Positions 46,501-58,777 of a DNA stretch of 64,000 nucleotides are shown here, in pieces. The stretch covers positions 2,262,001-2,326,000 of the forward strand of contig CM029120.1 of NCBI GenBank assembly GCA_016859345.1, written 5' to 3'. The notes beneath the pieces are model-generated. The model made no database searches, was not told the DNA's origin, and saw only the letters and a list, made by a program, of their open reading frames with translations. The DNA comes from Istiophorus platypterus (lineage: Eukaryota; Chordata; Actinopteri; Istiophoriformes; Istiophoridae). Each line of letters begins with the position of its first letter. Positions within the stretch are counted from its first letter, which is position 1. The position numbers and the translations under genes are program-made.

Positions 46501-49379
46501 TAGTTGGACTTTGAACAGTTCACCTAAGCAGAACAGGGAGGTTTTTTTAAACAGCTTTTATTTTTGTTTTGAATGTGAATTTTCTCAAAACATCAAATAT
46601 TTAGCAAGTAGCGACTGTGTGAGTTAAATCAACAGGCCATGTGATTATCAGTAATTGATGCCTTGGGGGCTAGTTACCTCCCCACCGTAATCAGCCTCTG
46701 AATTGGTGCCCGTGTACTTATTGTTGGTACTTGAACGAAGACTATGGTTTATTACAACTTTTATTCTCTCGGCTCGGGCCATTGGCTCCATTGCTTATGG
46801 TAACATTGTAACTGGAAACCAACCAATTGCGTTCCCTGTTTGTTGAACCATTTATAAGAAATGTCGCCAAGGTCCCAGATGTTAGCATTTACTTTTTTGG
46901 GTAAAATTGTATCGTAACTGATAGAACCATCGGCCAGAGCCAAAAACAAATAAAACCCAAGGTTTAGTAAACACTAGTTTTTCTTTGCACTGAATGAAAA
47001 AGCCAAGTGGCTTGGAAAATAAAATACTTGTATTTGACGCCAGCACTGATCGTTTTGGTCGTTTCCCGTTTACAGTTTCGCTTTTTATCTCCGGACTGTT
47101 ATCAGAGTTCCATGTATGATATCAGGCTTTGTTTTTTTTTTCTGTCATGCTGCCTCTAAAGAGTCAGTGCACCCAAATTTCAAAAAGCATTTGGTTGATG
47201 ATTAACGTTGGAGAGTAAATGCCTCGATGTAGTTGGGGGACCGTCCCCACCAGGGACAGTGACAGGAATAAGTCCAGGACGCTGTCGTCTCATGTCACAC
47301 TGTTGTTGAGGACGTGTTGGAGGGTCGTCAGTGAACCGAACGTCAAGACCGAACACCCATAGCAGGGTCAGACCGTGAACCTTGTTCCGAAAGACCTGGG
47401 ACGCTGGAGACATCTCCAACCTCATAGTACCATACCAAGCAATTATAGTTTATTTGTAGATTTCCTTTCAACATATGAGACATAAAAGGCAGTTCGATAG
47501 TCAATATAATAGGAACTGGGCAAATAAAAAGCAAAATTAACCCGCGTGGCAAGAAACCACCAGTGGTGAGTAGGAAAAGATGTTTTCATAAACTGGGCCG
47601 AATAAAACCATGGCTGCGCGTTGACCTATGCTCCGACCTGTTCCTTAAAACAAAAAAACACATCCCTCTGTTTACCAGGCGCTGGTTCAATGTGGGCGCT
47701 CCTCCGTGGCTTCATTACTCCGGCTGAGGCCGGGCCCTTGGGGAGTTCCCGCGGTGGAGCCCCGCTTGTCCCCCGACAGCCTCGTTACCTTTCAGTGGCG
47801 AGAACCCGGAGCCGGCTTTTATTTTATTTATTTATTTTTTTGGCTGCGTTTTAATTCGGTCCCATTAGTCCTCGGTCCTCTTGGCCTCGAAACATCAGAC
47901 GGAAAAAACACACAGCGAACACCGGGTGGGGATTAATCAGGGCTTATCACTGGTAGTTAGGGTACGTTCCTATTCAGACGGTCCCGAACCCAGTGGAACC
48001 GTGGAATAATCGAGGGGATAATCCCTTCCTCTGCGAGTTAAAGTTACCCCTGTCCTCCTTTCTCTTTCCTGCCAGGCTACTGCAGGCAGCCGGCTCGACC
48101 GGAGGAGGATCGTCTTTCCTGCCTTCAAGGGAAAATAAAGTGTTTGCTGCCGCATGTTGTTAGCACATGCAAAAGCAGATTAGATAAACCTGGGAACAGA
48201 CAAGAATAAAAGGCAGTGGGAGAGATAATAACGTGACGTTGAGCGAGGAAATGGGTCCGATCAGTGTTTTTGATTGTTCCGAGACGAGCTCTTCCTGTCA
48301 GCGCCTGACGGCGTCCTGACTGCTGTCCGATGATTCCTGCTCTATAATAGGCTCCTGTTTTCTGCCGATCACTGGATGAGCCCACAAAGAAAAACGAGGA
48401 GCAGCAGGTTAAGTTTGATTTAAAAAATGTGAAAATTTACATATAAAAACCCATTTCATATCATCAGCGTTGTGTAAAACTCAGCCTTTTTTTTTGAGGC
48501 ACAGATACATCAGGAAAACCACTTTTAGGACAAAAACATTTTGGAGAAATTTTAAAAAATGGTTGCCTGATGCTCATAAGAAGAATATTTTGAATAAATA
48601 ATGATTCAGTGAGTTTAGGATCTTCTATGAAAAAGAAACATTCGCTACCAATGCAGGAACCGTAGACTCGATTCCTGATCTGAGATGCCAGGTGTGTCGG
48701 AAGTTTTAAGAGTGAATATTGGGGTGAAGTAACAGATGAGTCTTGATCATATTGTTGACCGTATTTTATAGTGTCGCCCGAGATCTCACGAAGGTGAAAC
48801 CGAGGATTTGCTGCTTCATCATTTATCATCATTTATGTATAATTACATCTGATAAATTAAAAATATATATTTGGAATTAAAACTGCACAACACAAATAAA
48901 CTGAATACGCTGCCGTGCGCTCTGTAGAATAACAATGACAATTTGATATTTATTTAACAAAAAAAATTACTTTAGCAGGGAAACAATCATTAGGTTCAGC
49001 CTTAAAATTTAGTGTTAGAAATATATATTTTTTTCTTTTTATCTTGCTTCTTTTCCTCTCACCCTCCGCACATCCCTGTTCCCTCATTCCGCTAACGTCG
49101 TCTGCTGTCGGCCGCCGTCGGCCGCCGTCAACCAACGGTCTTGCCAGGTCGCGTGATGGTATCGAACCGAGCCATGCTGGATTTTAACGCTTCCGGATTT
49201 GACGTCGTACGTGAATGTAACTGCTGAGAACTGTCGGTGTTTTCCTGACAGAGGCCTTTGAATTAAACCTCTGTAATGTCCGGAGTTGTGATTTAACTTC
49301 AGGCGGCCTTTGGTTTAGTTTGATCACAGATGTTTGTCACGCATCACCCCCCCCCCCCCCCCCCCACCGCCCGCTTGCT

Positions 49380-49620
49380 CCCAAACCCATTATCATTTCT
49401 GCACGGCACTGAGCGATCTATTAATCTGAGCTAATGAGAAGTAAACAGCGCAGACAAAAAAAAATAAACAAAAATTGCTTTATTTACTTGGCTAGAGTGA
49501 TAATTACGGGGGCGACCACCATGGCCTGAGGGGGGGCCAGGCCCTGACTAATGCCAGGAAGCCCCTGCAGATCATCCGGTCAATATTTATCGGAGTAGGT
49601 CATCAAAATGTTTCAGTCAC
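49380..49620. other. Candidate conserved non-coding element (by composition)
   Basis: Non-repetitive island right after a 19-C run, with ATCTATTAATCTGAGCTAAT, GAGTGATAATTACGGG and TCAATATTTATCGGAGTAG words. Conservation is untested. Confidence 0.25.
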
Positions 49621-50303
49621 CCGGAGAGCGAGCGATGCACATTTACTACTTTTCAAAACAGATTTCTGACTCAATTTTGTTTTCGTGTGTGTTTTGTTTT
49701 TGTTTATTTGTTTTTTTTTTCTGGGCTCTGGTGCAGCTGATTGACTCCCTCGCCATGCGTCCGGCAGGCTGCGGTGTCCTGTCAGTGTGTTGTGTTGCGA
49801 CGCCGCCTGGATGCCGCCGCGGATCACCGAGCAGCAAATGGACCGCGGCAAAGCTCGCTGGTGGGGGGGGGCTCGCTGCCTCTGGGCTTCCTGAGCTCGC
49901 GTTGCATCGTTCCTGGTGTGTTCACATCACAGGCGTGTTCATTTTTTTTTTCATTTCTTTTTCTCTAATGTGGGTGGGATCCTCCCTCTGAACAAATTCC
50001 AGCAAAACTCAACGATTTTCCACAATTTTTTATTTTCCGCCGTAAAAGTTCCCGGACGTCAACGTGCGTCTGCTCCGTCAGGCAGACAGATGTGAGACGC
50101 ACCGAGCAGATGTGGCGAGCGGCTAAAAGTCCCCGTCCTCGTGTGGACAAGGGTGGTAGGGTGCTTTCACACCTATCACATGTCATGAACCCAGATATGA
50201 AATCAACACCGGTGCTGTCATGCTGTCATCTTACCATCGATGAGACGCCAAATAATCTAGTTTAACCCCAGTTCCAATGTAGATTATATTGACTATTGTG
50301 TGA

Positions 50304-50458
50304 TTGTGTGTGTGTGTGTGTGTGTGTGTTTATTATACCTGTGTTTCCAGAAAGTTCTCTGTGCTTCTACATCTGCACATCCAAGTGTGTGAGAGAACCA
50401 CCGTGTGTGTGTGCCAGTGTGTGTGTGTGTCAGTGTGTGCGAGTCTGTGAGAACCATC

Positions 50459-50491
<33 letters not shown>

Positions 50492-50510
50492 TGTCAGTGT
50501 GTGTACAGTC
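50304..50510. repeat. Compound (GT)n array with a duplicated spacer
   Basis: GT runs at 50304-50329, about 50401-50440 and about 50460-50510. The spacers GTGAGAGAACCACCGTGTGT and GTGAGAACCATCTTGTGTGT are near copies, so the array grew by a roughly 60-bp unit. Confidence 0.85.
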
Positions 50511-52299
50511 GTCTCCTCGCGTACGGGCGTCGTCTTCCAGGTGTCAGGCGGTGACGTCATCTTCCAGGCGTCATGTTTGACCGACAGATTTTTTTTTTCT
50601 CCCTCACGCTCATTCGCTCAGACAAAAAAAAAATCCTCATAAACTCCACTGGACAGAATCATCAAGAAAACCCCAGAAAAGAAAAAGAGAGAAAGAAAAA
50701 TACAAAACAAGACACAGAGGTGGGCGACCTCCCATCTGAAAAAAAAAAAAGCCTCACAGTTTTTATTATTGTCACGTTAAATCAGTCTGAGAACAAAAAC
50801 AACAAACAAATATATATATATAAACACTATTGCTTTGTTTGACGCCATCACCAGCTGCTCGACACTTCGCTTTGTGCCTTTTTATTCTTTTTTTTTACCC
50901 TTCTGATGAAGTGTTTCATCATCCGACGCCGCATCGCGTCGACAAGCCGCCTCGAAAGGCGAACGGAGGCGAACCATCCCTTCGTCGTGCCGCTGAAATA
51001 CTTGATCTGGCTTTATCATTGGGAGGAGGAACTGAGGGTGGTCGAAATGAAGCCAGGAAGACGGATTCAATATGAACCTCCTGTTTTATACGGCAGCTTC
51101 CAGTCACATCGGGATTATCGTTAGATTTTGATCAAATTAGTTATGAAATTGAATAATTGTTTCCAGCCAGTTGTTATGGAAGCAAGAAAATCTGAATTTA
51201 GAAACAATAAAATGGCAACAAAAACAAAAGATAGTGCAGCATTGGTAAGTTGACTTCATCTTGTTTCACCGAAAGTTTTCAGGCTGACGTGGGCGGTGGA
51301 AAACATGCTGTTCTGTTCGATCGCCTCCCGGCGCCTCAACACGTTAACTGACACCCGGGAAATCTGATTGGCGCTTTGACCACAATACTCGTATCTCAGC
51401 GCCGTCGCTCCTAACCTGCCGCGGCCCTGCAGGACACTGTGAGCGAAGACTATGGACAGAGCAGGCGATGGAGAGGAGTACATGTCTTTTTTGGATGTTG
51501 CTGTTTGACCCTTGAACCCTGTTCTTTAATTTTTAGCGGCGTAATTTCAGAACTGGCATAACAAAAGTAGAGGAAAGTTAATCACTAGAGCCGTATGTGT
51601 GGAAGGCTGATGGGGTTGGAAGCAGCAACGAAAGATATGTTTCTGATAGTTTTCATGCTGAATCTCCATGATATTCACAAAACGACTCTTCTTACTTTTT
51701 GGAAAACGCTTTAAGTAGTAGAAATTCCGGCGGTGATTCCACTGGCGTTAGGTTCGGTTGACGGGAGCATTATGGCGGTTAACAAAAAGAAAAAACGACG
51801 GCCATTACAGATACGGCATGAGGCTGGCGGCGAGCGGCCGAAACCCTCCGAGCGGCGGCAGCCAAACGATGGTGCCCATGCATTTTTTTCTGTGGTGTCG
51901 CTGTCAGTTCGCTTCCCCTGAAGCTGATCTCCGGTTGATTGGCCTCGCTTTGACAGCGCCTGGTCGTGTGACCCCCCCCCCCCAACCGGCTCCACTCCCA
52001 TCAGCTCCAGGCAGCTCCATCAACTAAATATGAGGAAATGAAAGCTCTTCATCTGCTCCCTTCAAAACAAAGCCCATCTCTTTCCAAATATAAAGAGCCG
52101 GGGTTTGGGGGTGGTTGTCTGATATATATACTTATATATAGTGGTGGGATGACGGCTATAAACTGCCGCCTGAATGCCTTGATTGAGCTGTCGGGTTTCA
52201 TAGGGCTCCTCATGGGGGGTTGTACTCCGATCACTGTATTTCAGCCTTTCTAGCAGCCCAGGTACTGCAGGTGGAGGCGTGGTGCCTACTTATTTTTCG

Positions 52300-52446
52300 T
52301 GGTCTTCGGTCAAGTGGTCTTGCGTCCTCTTGGTGTCTTGGTCTTGCGGCTTCTTGGTCTGGCAGCCTCATGGTCTTGCAGCCTAGTGCCCTAGCAGTCT
52401 CCTGGTCTCCTGGTCTCGCGGTCTCGTGGCCTCATGGTCTCGCAGC
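52300..52446. repeat. Degenerate 9-18-bp minisatellite
   Basis: Repeated GGTCTTGCGGC / TTCTTGGTCTGGCAGCCTCA / TGGTCTCGCGG units. Open frames here are repeat-driven. Confidence 0.75.
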
Positions 52447-54806
52447 TGGTAGACCGGCTTCCTCCAACTCATCCGATCGGGGAACCGGAACCATGCGATC
52501 TCGTGGACTTAGATCCGGATCCAGTTTCTGGTGCAAAGACATTCATGTTTTTTTCCCCATTTATTTATTCATTTAAGGTGATTAAAAAAAAACAGTTGAA
52601 TGAAGAAGGAAGAAAACGCCGCTTTGGAGAGAAGCTCAAATTCTACATCTTTTCATACCTTCACACACCTGGACAACCACTGTGTTTGATGTCATTGTCG
52701 TACAGGGTTTAGAAAAGTTTCACAAATGGTCCCACTGATCTCTGCCCCCTTTACAGTCTGTAAAGTTGTGGTGACATTTTCTTTCCATCCATTTGAAACT
52801 GATTTTTGACACCTCACTTAAATTTTATTTCTTTTTGTGTTTTGCACATTTGGCTTTTATTCCATTCAAATTTTTCATCTGAGCTTTTATTTAAGATTTT
52901 AATTAAGCTTTCTTAAATAAAACCTTGTCGTAGTGTGTCGTAGATTGATAGTTTTAATGTACGATGTTGTCAAGTATAGTTTAATGAATAGATATAAGGA
53001 GAATTTTCAAATGGACCTTGTGATCGGTAGCGGCTGATTCCGCTCCTGGCGATCGGACCTTGAACTCCTGGTCGGAGCCAAAAGCAACCAACACTGACTT
53101 ATGGCAGGAAACGGATGGAAATCCACTGTCTCTTGAGTCAAAGTCAGACTTCCTGTGCCCGGAAATGCTCTGCCACATTAAGTTCTTATGGTGCCAGGAA
53201 AGCTAAGCCAAAGTTGTATAAAAAATACCAGTTCAGTTAAGGAGATTGTTTTGGGGAAGTGTCCGGGGCATGGCGTGTTTTGTATTTTCAGATCCAAAGA
53301 GGTGCTGAACCAGGTCATTAAGGGGGTAACTCGGTAACACTGCCATCGTGACGAGGGGACCCCTTCACAGTAGATCCAATATGGCCGACCTCTGTAGAAA
53401 CCTGGTTTGTTCGTGCCCCTTTTTTCTACAGCTTCTCCTCAAACCCGCAACAGTAGGAATTTTTTCGACGAAACTTTCAGTCCTGAGCAGACATGATGAC
53501 TGACGCTCCCGCTTTCAGACGCCTGCTTGTGTTTTTGTTTCGTTTTTCTTTGTTGCCACCAGGAGCTCGAACATCTTCCTGTTTCACCTGAAAACTGGAG
53601 GATGGTTTTCCCAAGGAGTTCGAATTTACTGCTTCACATCCTCGGGAACACTGTGAGATCATTTCCGCTCAATGGAGAAGCTTCCGGGAGGGGGGTGTTG
53701 AATCTCTGCAGGGAGGTGACGTGGGCCGACCCACCGGGGCCGCCGAGCCAACCAATCAGGGGGCTTGGGTTGGGTGCGGGTGGGAGCCATGTCTCCGAGC
53801 TGCTCGGCGATGCAGTCAGAGCCCCTCACGGGAAAAGCCAGGAAAGGGCCTGGAAAGGTTGTGGAAAGGTCTCCACTTTGAAGGAGCTGTAACCGGAGCC
53901 ATGATTATTTGACAACCAACACTCTGCTGCTTCTATGTCTTTTTCTTTCGTTCTTTTTCGACCCTTTCTTCCTTGTTTTTTCACCCTCGTTTCCTCCCTG
54001 AGTTAGATCCCTCCTACTCCTACCTCCTACTGACCCTTTCAGCCCTAAGTCCTTGAACTTGTGATTCCCTTCTCTTGTTTATTTTGTCATTTCTTTATTG
54101 GCTGGGGGGAGGAGGAAGAGGAGGTGGAGCGGTGGGGGGCTGAAAGAAAGGAGGTAGACCTATTTTGAGTGGTTAGGTCTCTATGGAAACCACAGAGTGG
54201 CGGCGGCGGTATAAAGAGGAGGCCGGTGGCTCGGCACAGCGGAGACAACATGCGATGGCTTTGGGATCGGGGGGGGGGGCAACCCCACCCCCGCTCCTCG
54301 TTTCGAACACCTCCACAGCAATAAAAAAACTCATTAATCTACCAGGAGGCATCATGGCTGCTTGTTTCATAGAAAGCATCAGTGCTTTGCTGCTTCCTTT
54401 GCCACTTTACCTTCGCATATTTTAGACTTAATCAAATCTCAACTGCCATTTTAGCATTTTTCTGCCCCCCCCCAAATATCAAGGAGGCAGCAATTATTAA
54501 AAAAAAAAAAAAAAGTAAAAATGAAAGGGTTTTTTTTGGTACTTTGTTCCATTGGGTGTCGTTTGGATGCTGCTAGCTGGTTTGATGACGTTTTGCTAGT
54601 TAGCGTATTAGCTTGCGGCAGAATCCCCCCCCCCTTCCAGTGCAGGAGCATGGTGCCCCTCCACCCCCAGGTGCTGATTAGACTGAATATTTGGTCCCAG
54701 CCCCTTTGTTTATATCCCATTTACAGAGCCGGGGCTTTGTAGCGACAGCAGACCAGAGTGTGTGGATGTAAACCTCTCATTCTTCTCCTCCTTCCTCCCC
54801 GTCCAG

Positions 54807-55006
54807 CCCTGCTCTACGCCACCATCTTCGGAAATGTCACCACCATCTTCCAGCAGATGTACGCCAACACCAACCGCTACCACGAGATGCTCAACAACGT
54901 GCGGGACTTCCTGAAGCTCTACCAGGTCCCCAAGGGTCTGAGCGAGCGAGTGATGGACTACATCGTCTCCACCTGGTCCATGTCCAAGGGCATCGATACA
55001 GAGAAG
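54807..55006 (+). CDS. kcnh5: kcnh5 exon: end of S6 and C-linker
   Basis: A 200-nt exon. The acceptor CCCCGTCCAG completes the Ser codon opened at 27894; the donor is GTGAGG and it ends on a codon boundary. It encodes (S)LLYATIFGNVTTIFQQM, the lower S6 gate, then YANTNRYHEMLNNVRDFLKL, YQVPKGLSERVMDYIVSTWS and MSKGIDTEK, the C-linker helices that couple the CNBHD to the gate. LLNNVRDF and SMSKGID agree with EAG2 (EAG1 has NSVRDF and SMSRGID). The residues are close to invariant across vertebrates. Confidence 0.98.
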
Positions 55007-55499
55007 GTGAGGCCGGGAAGGGCGGGGGCCGGGCCGGAGCTCGAGCGGCATTTTCGCGTGGCCGTGCCGTGGTTTGGTTTAAAGCCCTCTTTGGTTGTTT
55101 TCGTCGATGCGACTTTGTGGCACGTAATCACCACCGCCGGTTGATTACATGGTTGAGAACAGGTCGAATCACGCGTGAGGACGGTGAGTTCCTGAACCAT
55201 GGCAGCCGCACATAGAACCATGCGGGGGGGGGGCTAACAGTTGTTGAGCTCATTTAAGCAGGCAGCCTTGTCACGAATGAGAAAAAGATGCCGTAAACAA
55301 GTTCCTCCAGAATCTGGATTCTGAATTGTCTAAAACATTCTCTAAACATCTGGGGGGGGCTTTAAAGCTTTTACTGAAAGCAGTTACAAACCTGTGAAAA
55401 CACTTTAAAGAAAAAAAATTATGCAGTGATAGTGGCAGGAAAATGGGAGATGAATGTTAAACCTTAAAGAAGATTCAGAATAAAGGCATAAATAAAAGT

Positions 55500-55981
55500 A
55501 TTATGGCTTCAGGAAAACTCAGTTAGAATCAGAATGTACGCCGCAGCCTGACGTTCAAGTCCGAAAAAAAAACGTAGCTACATAGAACGCAAGAGCTGTG
55601 ATTGGTCGGCTCGGTAACGTGACATCCCCTCCTACGCTTCTCCGGCTTTTCCTTCCTCGCCGCTGTTTGCCAATCCGGAAAAACGAGCAGACAGGACGAA
55701 GGAGGGGCCGTCCAGGGGAAGTCGGCGGGCATGTGACCAGCCAGACTCCTCCTCCTCCTCCTCCGCATCGTGAAAGCTGACAGCTGGCGGCTGGCGGCTG
55801 GCTCACGGAGACAGAGGTCCTCCAGCAAGCTCATGGAAAACAGCGGTGAAGTAACTCAACGCGGTGGCGTAAGAAGCACCGCTGCCAACTAACGGTACCG
55901 CGGTATCATTGCAGAGCGACGCCAATAGAGGTATAAATATTCACGACAGCACAGGTTCAAAGCAGAAGCATAAATCCAGCC
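55500..55981. mobile_element. Candidate non-autonomous DNA transposon fragment (PIF/Harbinger-like MITE), copy 2
   Basis: The right end is GAAGCATAAATCCAGCC (55965-55981), the near inverse of the left end of copy 1 at 24133. Internal GCAAGAGCTGTGATTGGTCG (55590) matches copy 1. The left end appears truncated or diverged. No transposase frame is visible. Confidence 0.45.
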
Positions 55982-56549
55982 TTTGATTCGAGAAAGTACG
56001 TTTTTTTTTTGGTTAATGTGATGTAAATAAATGTATGTAAATATAAGATGTCATAAGTCAATATTAACTTTTTCTATACCAAAGATCCAGACGAAGATCT
56101 TTCCAGATCCTGAACCAAGTCCTGCGAGGGTCTAAACAGACCCATAAAAATGTATAATAACATTTTCGTCAACCAGCTAGGTAACACAACCTTGACCGGG
56201 ACTTGGTCAGTCCTAGTCTCCCTCATCGGGTCCATTTGATCGATTCCCTGTCCACGTTCTCTTATCCTCCCCTCTTTTTTTTTTTAATCCGGATCAGGAG
56301 CCTCCACCCCACCGGTCCTTCTTTCCGTGGTTTTTCAGGGGGGTGAAATCAAACTCTGATGCCTCCGTACAAACATCTTGGAGTCAGAGCCGGGGGCCAA
56401 TTAGTAGCGGTTGGGTTTTTTTTTGGCACTTCAGGAGCCTTTATGCGCTTTGAATTGAGTTGTTTATGCAAATACACGCCCCCCCCCAAAAAAAACTGGA
56501 GGCTCCTGAAAGTGTCTCGGTGCCGCTCACGTCCTCCCCTCTAAATAGA

Positions 56550-56760
56550 GCTAAAGGAGATTTTCAAAGACCCTTGTATTGTGTACTGATGTCGCAGAAG
56601 CGCTTTAGGTGAATTATCTTTCCCTTCCTTCAGTCTATTCGGTCCATACTCAACGAGGCAGGACTGCGGAGGACGGGAAGATGTTTTCTTTTCACCTAAG
56701 TGCTTCCGTTAATTAGGCCTGAATTTCAATTTGTGTAATGAGCTGGACAAAACGATTTTA
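56550..56760. other. Candidate conserved non-coding element (by composition)
   Basis: Unique sequence with CCGTTAATTAGGCCTGAATT, TTTGTGTAATGAGCTGGAC and ATTATCTTTCCC words, in a short intron close to the C-linker exons. Conservation is untested. Confidence 0.25.
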
Positions 56761-57270
56761 ATTTAGCGTTTAGGCTTTTTAAACTTTTTCTTCTTGCAAA
56801 CAGATGTTTCTAGACACAGTTAATGGAGGCAACGGAATAAGGAAGTCTGGGTTCTGGACGTATTAGTCAACATGGACAGGAAGTTTGAAGATCTACAGCT
56901 CTATGGAAAGCGAGCAGGAGTCAGTCTGCTGATGAAGGCTGTGTGATCTGGTCAAAAGCTCCAGAATGGCTACTAGATAGGCTTTAGTGTTATATAAATT
57001 TAGTTTTACGGAGTGTAGTTTCTTTGTTTTTTCCACTGCTAAAATAGTCGACTTCTCATGAGTCTCATGCCAAGGCTATGGCACTGAACCACGGATCTAA
57101 ATGATCTCTGACCTCTGACCTCCGTGCGCAGGACAAGGGGGTAAGGGCTGGATGTATATGGGGGCCGGTGGAGCCTCAGACTCATTTCATTATTTTCTCA
57201 GCCGAAAAAAATGCTTCACCTCCGCTGCCGACTGACCCCCATCACTTTCTCTTTTCTCTCCGTCCTCCAG

Positions 57271-57330
57271 GTCTTATCCATTTGTCCCAAGGACATGCGG
57301 GCCGACATCTGCGTCCATCTCAACAGGAAG
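57271..57330 (+). CDS. kcnh5: kcnh5 exon: C-linker end, 20 codons
   Basis: A 60-nt exon, phase 0 on both sides, with acceptor CGTCCTCCAG and donor GTATGT. It encodes exactly VLSICPKDMRADICVHLNRK, the end of the C-linker leading into the CNBHD. VLSICPKDM is the EAG2 form (EAG1: VLQICPKDM). Skipping would keep the frame and delete 20 residues, but nothing in the sequence shows that it is skipped. Confidence 0.97.
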
Positions 57331-58488
57331 GTATGTACCCACTGTCTTCGCCCGCATGAGGTTGACGGCATGCGAGAGCCCCGGCTCCCGGCAGGTTTAA
57401 CAACAGACTCGGCTCAAGCTTTTGATTTGAAGCCACGGCGTGCGGACGTTCCGTGTGAGCGTTGGCTTCTCCGACCGGAGACGTTCGCAGTTTGTAGAAA
57501 ACTTAGATGCAAGAAAAGAGGCAGAAAGGAAAAAGCAGACTTTATTTTACCATAGAGGCCCCGTTAAATCCTAAACAGCTGCTTTGACAAAGCTGGAATT
57601 AAAGACTAGTTCGTGCAAAGTTCCTGAAAATTACATAAAATTTGATAAATAAATGAAATACAATGTAATAAATAGATTAATTCAGTAAAATAGGTTGTGC
57701 TGGATGTGAGTACACCTGCAGGCATTTATTATACAAAGGCAAGCAAAGGAAGGAAGCTGCAGCTGGTTCCGGATCAGTTTCACATCTCTCTTCCACAGGA
57801 ATGTGTGTCAATGATCTTTAAATGCTAATAAAGGTCGTTCATCGCTGTTAAACACACTTGAACCGCTGTGGGACAACCTTTTCTTATCTAAGTGATAACA
57901 GACAATATAGAGAAATGTCCTTTTAAGTGATTCTAAAGCGTCGTTTTTGAAAAAAAAAAAGGACAAAAAAAGAAGCGGCTTCGTTCACGCGGAAGATTTT
58001 TTAAATCTTTGCTGAACGTTCAGGGCAAATTCGGCAGTTTAGAGTTAATGAGCAGAGGAAACCGGACCGGACAATGCTCTTTAGCAAACGCTTGGCTAAA
58101 TAAAGCAAAGAGAGGTAGAGAGGCTGTGCTCATTGAGTGCCAGAGTCTCACAGCCTAAATAAAGATGACAATAAATTCAATACTATGATAAATATGCAGA
58201 TTTTAAGACTAAAATGAAAGAATCCTGGGTATATGCTAATGAGTAAGTATGTAAAAGTTAGTGAAAAAAAAAAGTAATAAAAGTCCCGTCCAGGTCTTTA
58301 ATTATCTCCAGTCTCAGTGGCTGATCCAAGTTTGCCATTGTCGTGGAAACACATCTCTTGAATCAAGGCCCATTAGTTCTGCCGGTGGCAGTGTTCAGGA
58401 CGGCGTGGGCTGGGCCGACGCCGACGGGGCCGATGGGGCCTCGGAGAGTCAGTCTCAGATGCTCCCACCCGCCGCCCCTCTCACTCAG
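57331..58488 (+). other. kcnh5: kcnh5 intron, 1.2 kb
   Basis: GT-AG intron (GTATGT ... CTCACTCAG). AT-rich in the middle. The stretch 58000-58200 is non-repetitive with enhancer-like words (GTTTAGAGTTAATGAGCAGA, AAATTCAATACTATGATAAA). The GC rises near the acceptor; an open frame enters the next exon without a stop from 58261, but family comparison and the acceptor place the exon start at 58489. Confidence 0.85.
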
Positions 58489-58681
58489 GTCTTCAACGAA
58501 CATCCGGCATTCCGGCTGGCGAGCGACGGCTGCCTGCGTTCGCTGGCGGTGGAGTTCCAGACTATCCACTGCGCCCCCGGGGACCTGATCTTCCACGCCG
58601 GCGAGAGCGTCGACACGCTGTGCTTCGTGGTGTCTGGGTCGCTGGAGGTCATCCAGGACGACGAGGTGGTCGCCATCTTGG
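58489..58681 (+). CDS. kcnh5: kcnh5 exon: cyclic-nucleotide-binding homology domain (CNBHD)
   Basis: A 193-nt exon. It begins on a codon boundary after CTCACTCAG and ends one base into a Gly codon before GTACGT. It encodes VFNEHPAFRLASDGCLRSLA, then VEFQTIHCAPGDLIFHAGES and VDTLCFVVSGSLEVIQDDEV plus VAILG. This is the helix and beta-roll of the CNBHD, which in EAG channels does not bind cyclic nucleotides and contacts the PAS domain. LIFHAGE and SVDTL differ slightly from mammals (LIYHAGE, SVDAL). The continuation (family KGDVFGD...) is not found downstream, so the next exon lies beyond 64,000. Confidence 0.97.
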
Positions 58682-58756
58682 GTACGTGGCCGCGTTATCC
58701 GTCAGACGCCTTTGGTGAGGGGAGGAAGTGATGTGTTCTCTGGTGGCACTGAGGAA

Positions 58757-58777
58757 TGTGTGTGTGTGTGTGTGTGT
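58757..58777. repeat. (GT)n microsatellite
   Basis: GTGTGTGTGTGTGTGTGTGT about 75 nt after the donor. Confidence 0.85.

Larger units (their letters stand above)
27895..54806 (+). other. kcnh5: kcnh5 intron, 26.9 kb
   Basis: The largest intron in the window (GTAAGT ... CCCGTCCAG), between the selectivity-filter exon and the rest of S6. Contents: a LINE remnant on the minus strand (28.4-28.9 kb); a faintly coding-like stretch (29.5-30.8 kb); a candidate MITE (32.7-33.0 kb); CAGA, GTAG and hexamer tandem repeats (36.33, 37.85, 43.46 kb); GA-rich tracts (39.53-39.83 kb); GT arrays (50.3-50.5 kb); a 17-18-bp minisatellite (52.3 kb); and several long C or G runs. AT-balanced islands near 33.7, 37.1 and 49.4 kb look enhancer-like by composition. 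The remainder (30.9-32.6, 34.0-36.2, 40.4-43.4, 43.6-49.3, 52.5-54.7 kb) shows nothing I can name, and no nested gene is supported. Confidence 0.85.
55007..57270 (+). other. kcnh5: kcnh5 intron, 2.3 kb
   Basis: GT-AG intron (GTGAGG ... CGTCCTCCAG). It carries a second copy of the candidate Harbinger-like element (about 55500-55981) and an enhancer-like AT-balanced island (56.55-56.76 kb). The remainder has no recognisable feature. Confidence 0.85.

Noticed and set aside
50304..50510. Regularly spaced repeats resembling a CRISPR array
   Set aside because: They are GT microsatellites with duplicated spacers in a vertebrate intron; no unique spacers.
58261..58488. Upstream extension of the CNBHD exon from an in-frame ATG at 58261
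   Set aside because: The open frame is continuous, but family alignment begins exactly at VFNEHP after CTCACTCAG; the upstream residues match nothing in EAG channels.
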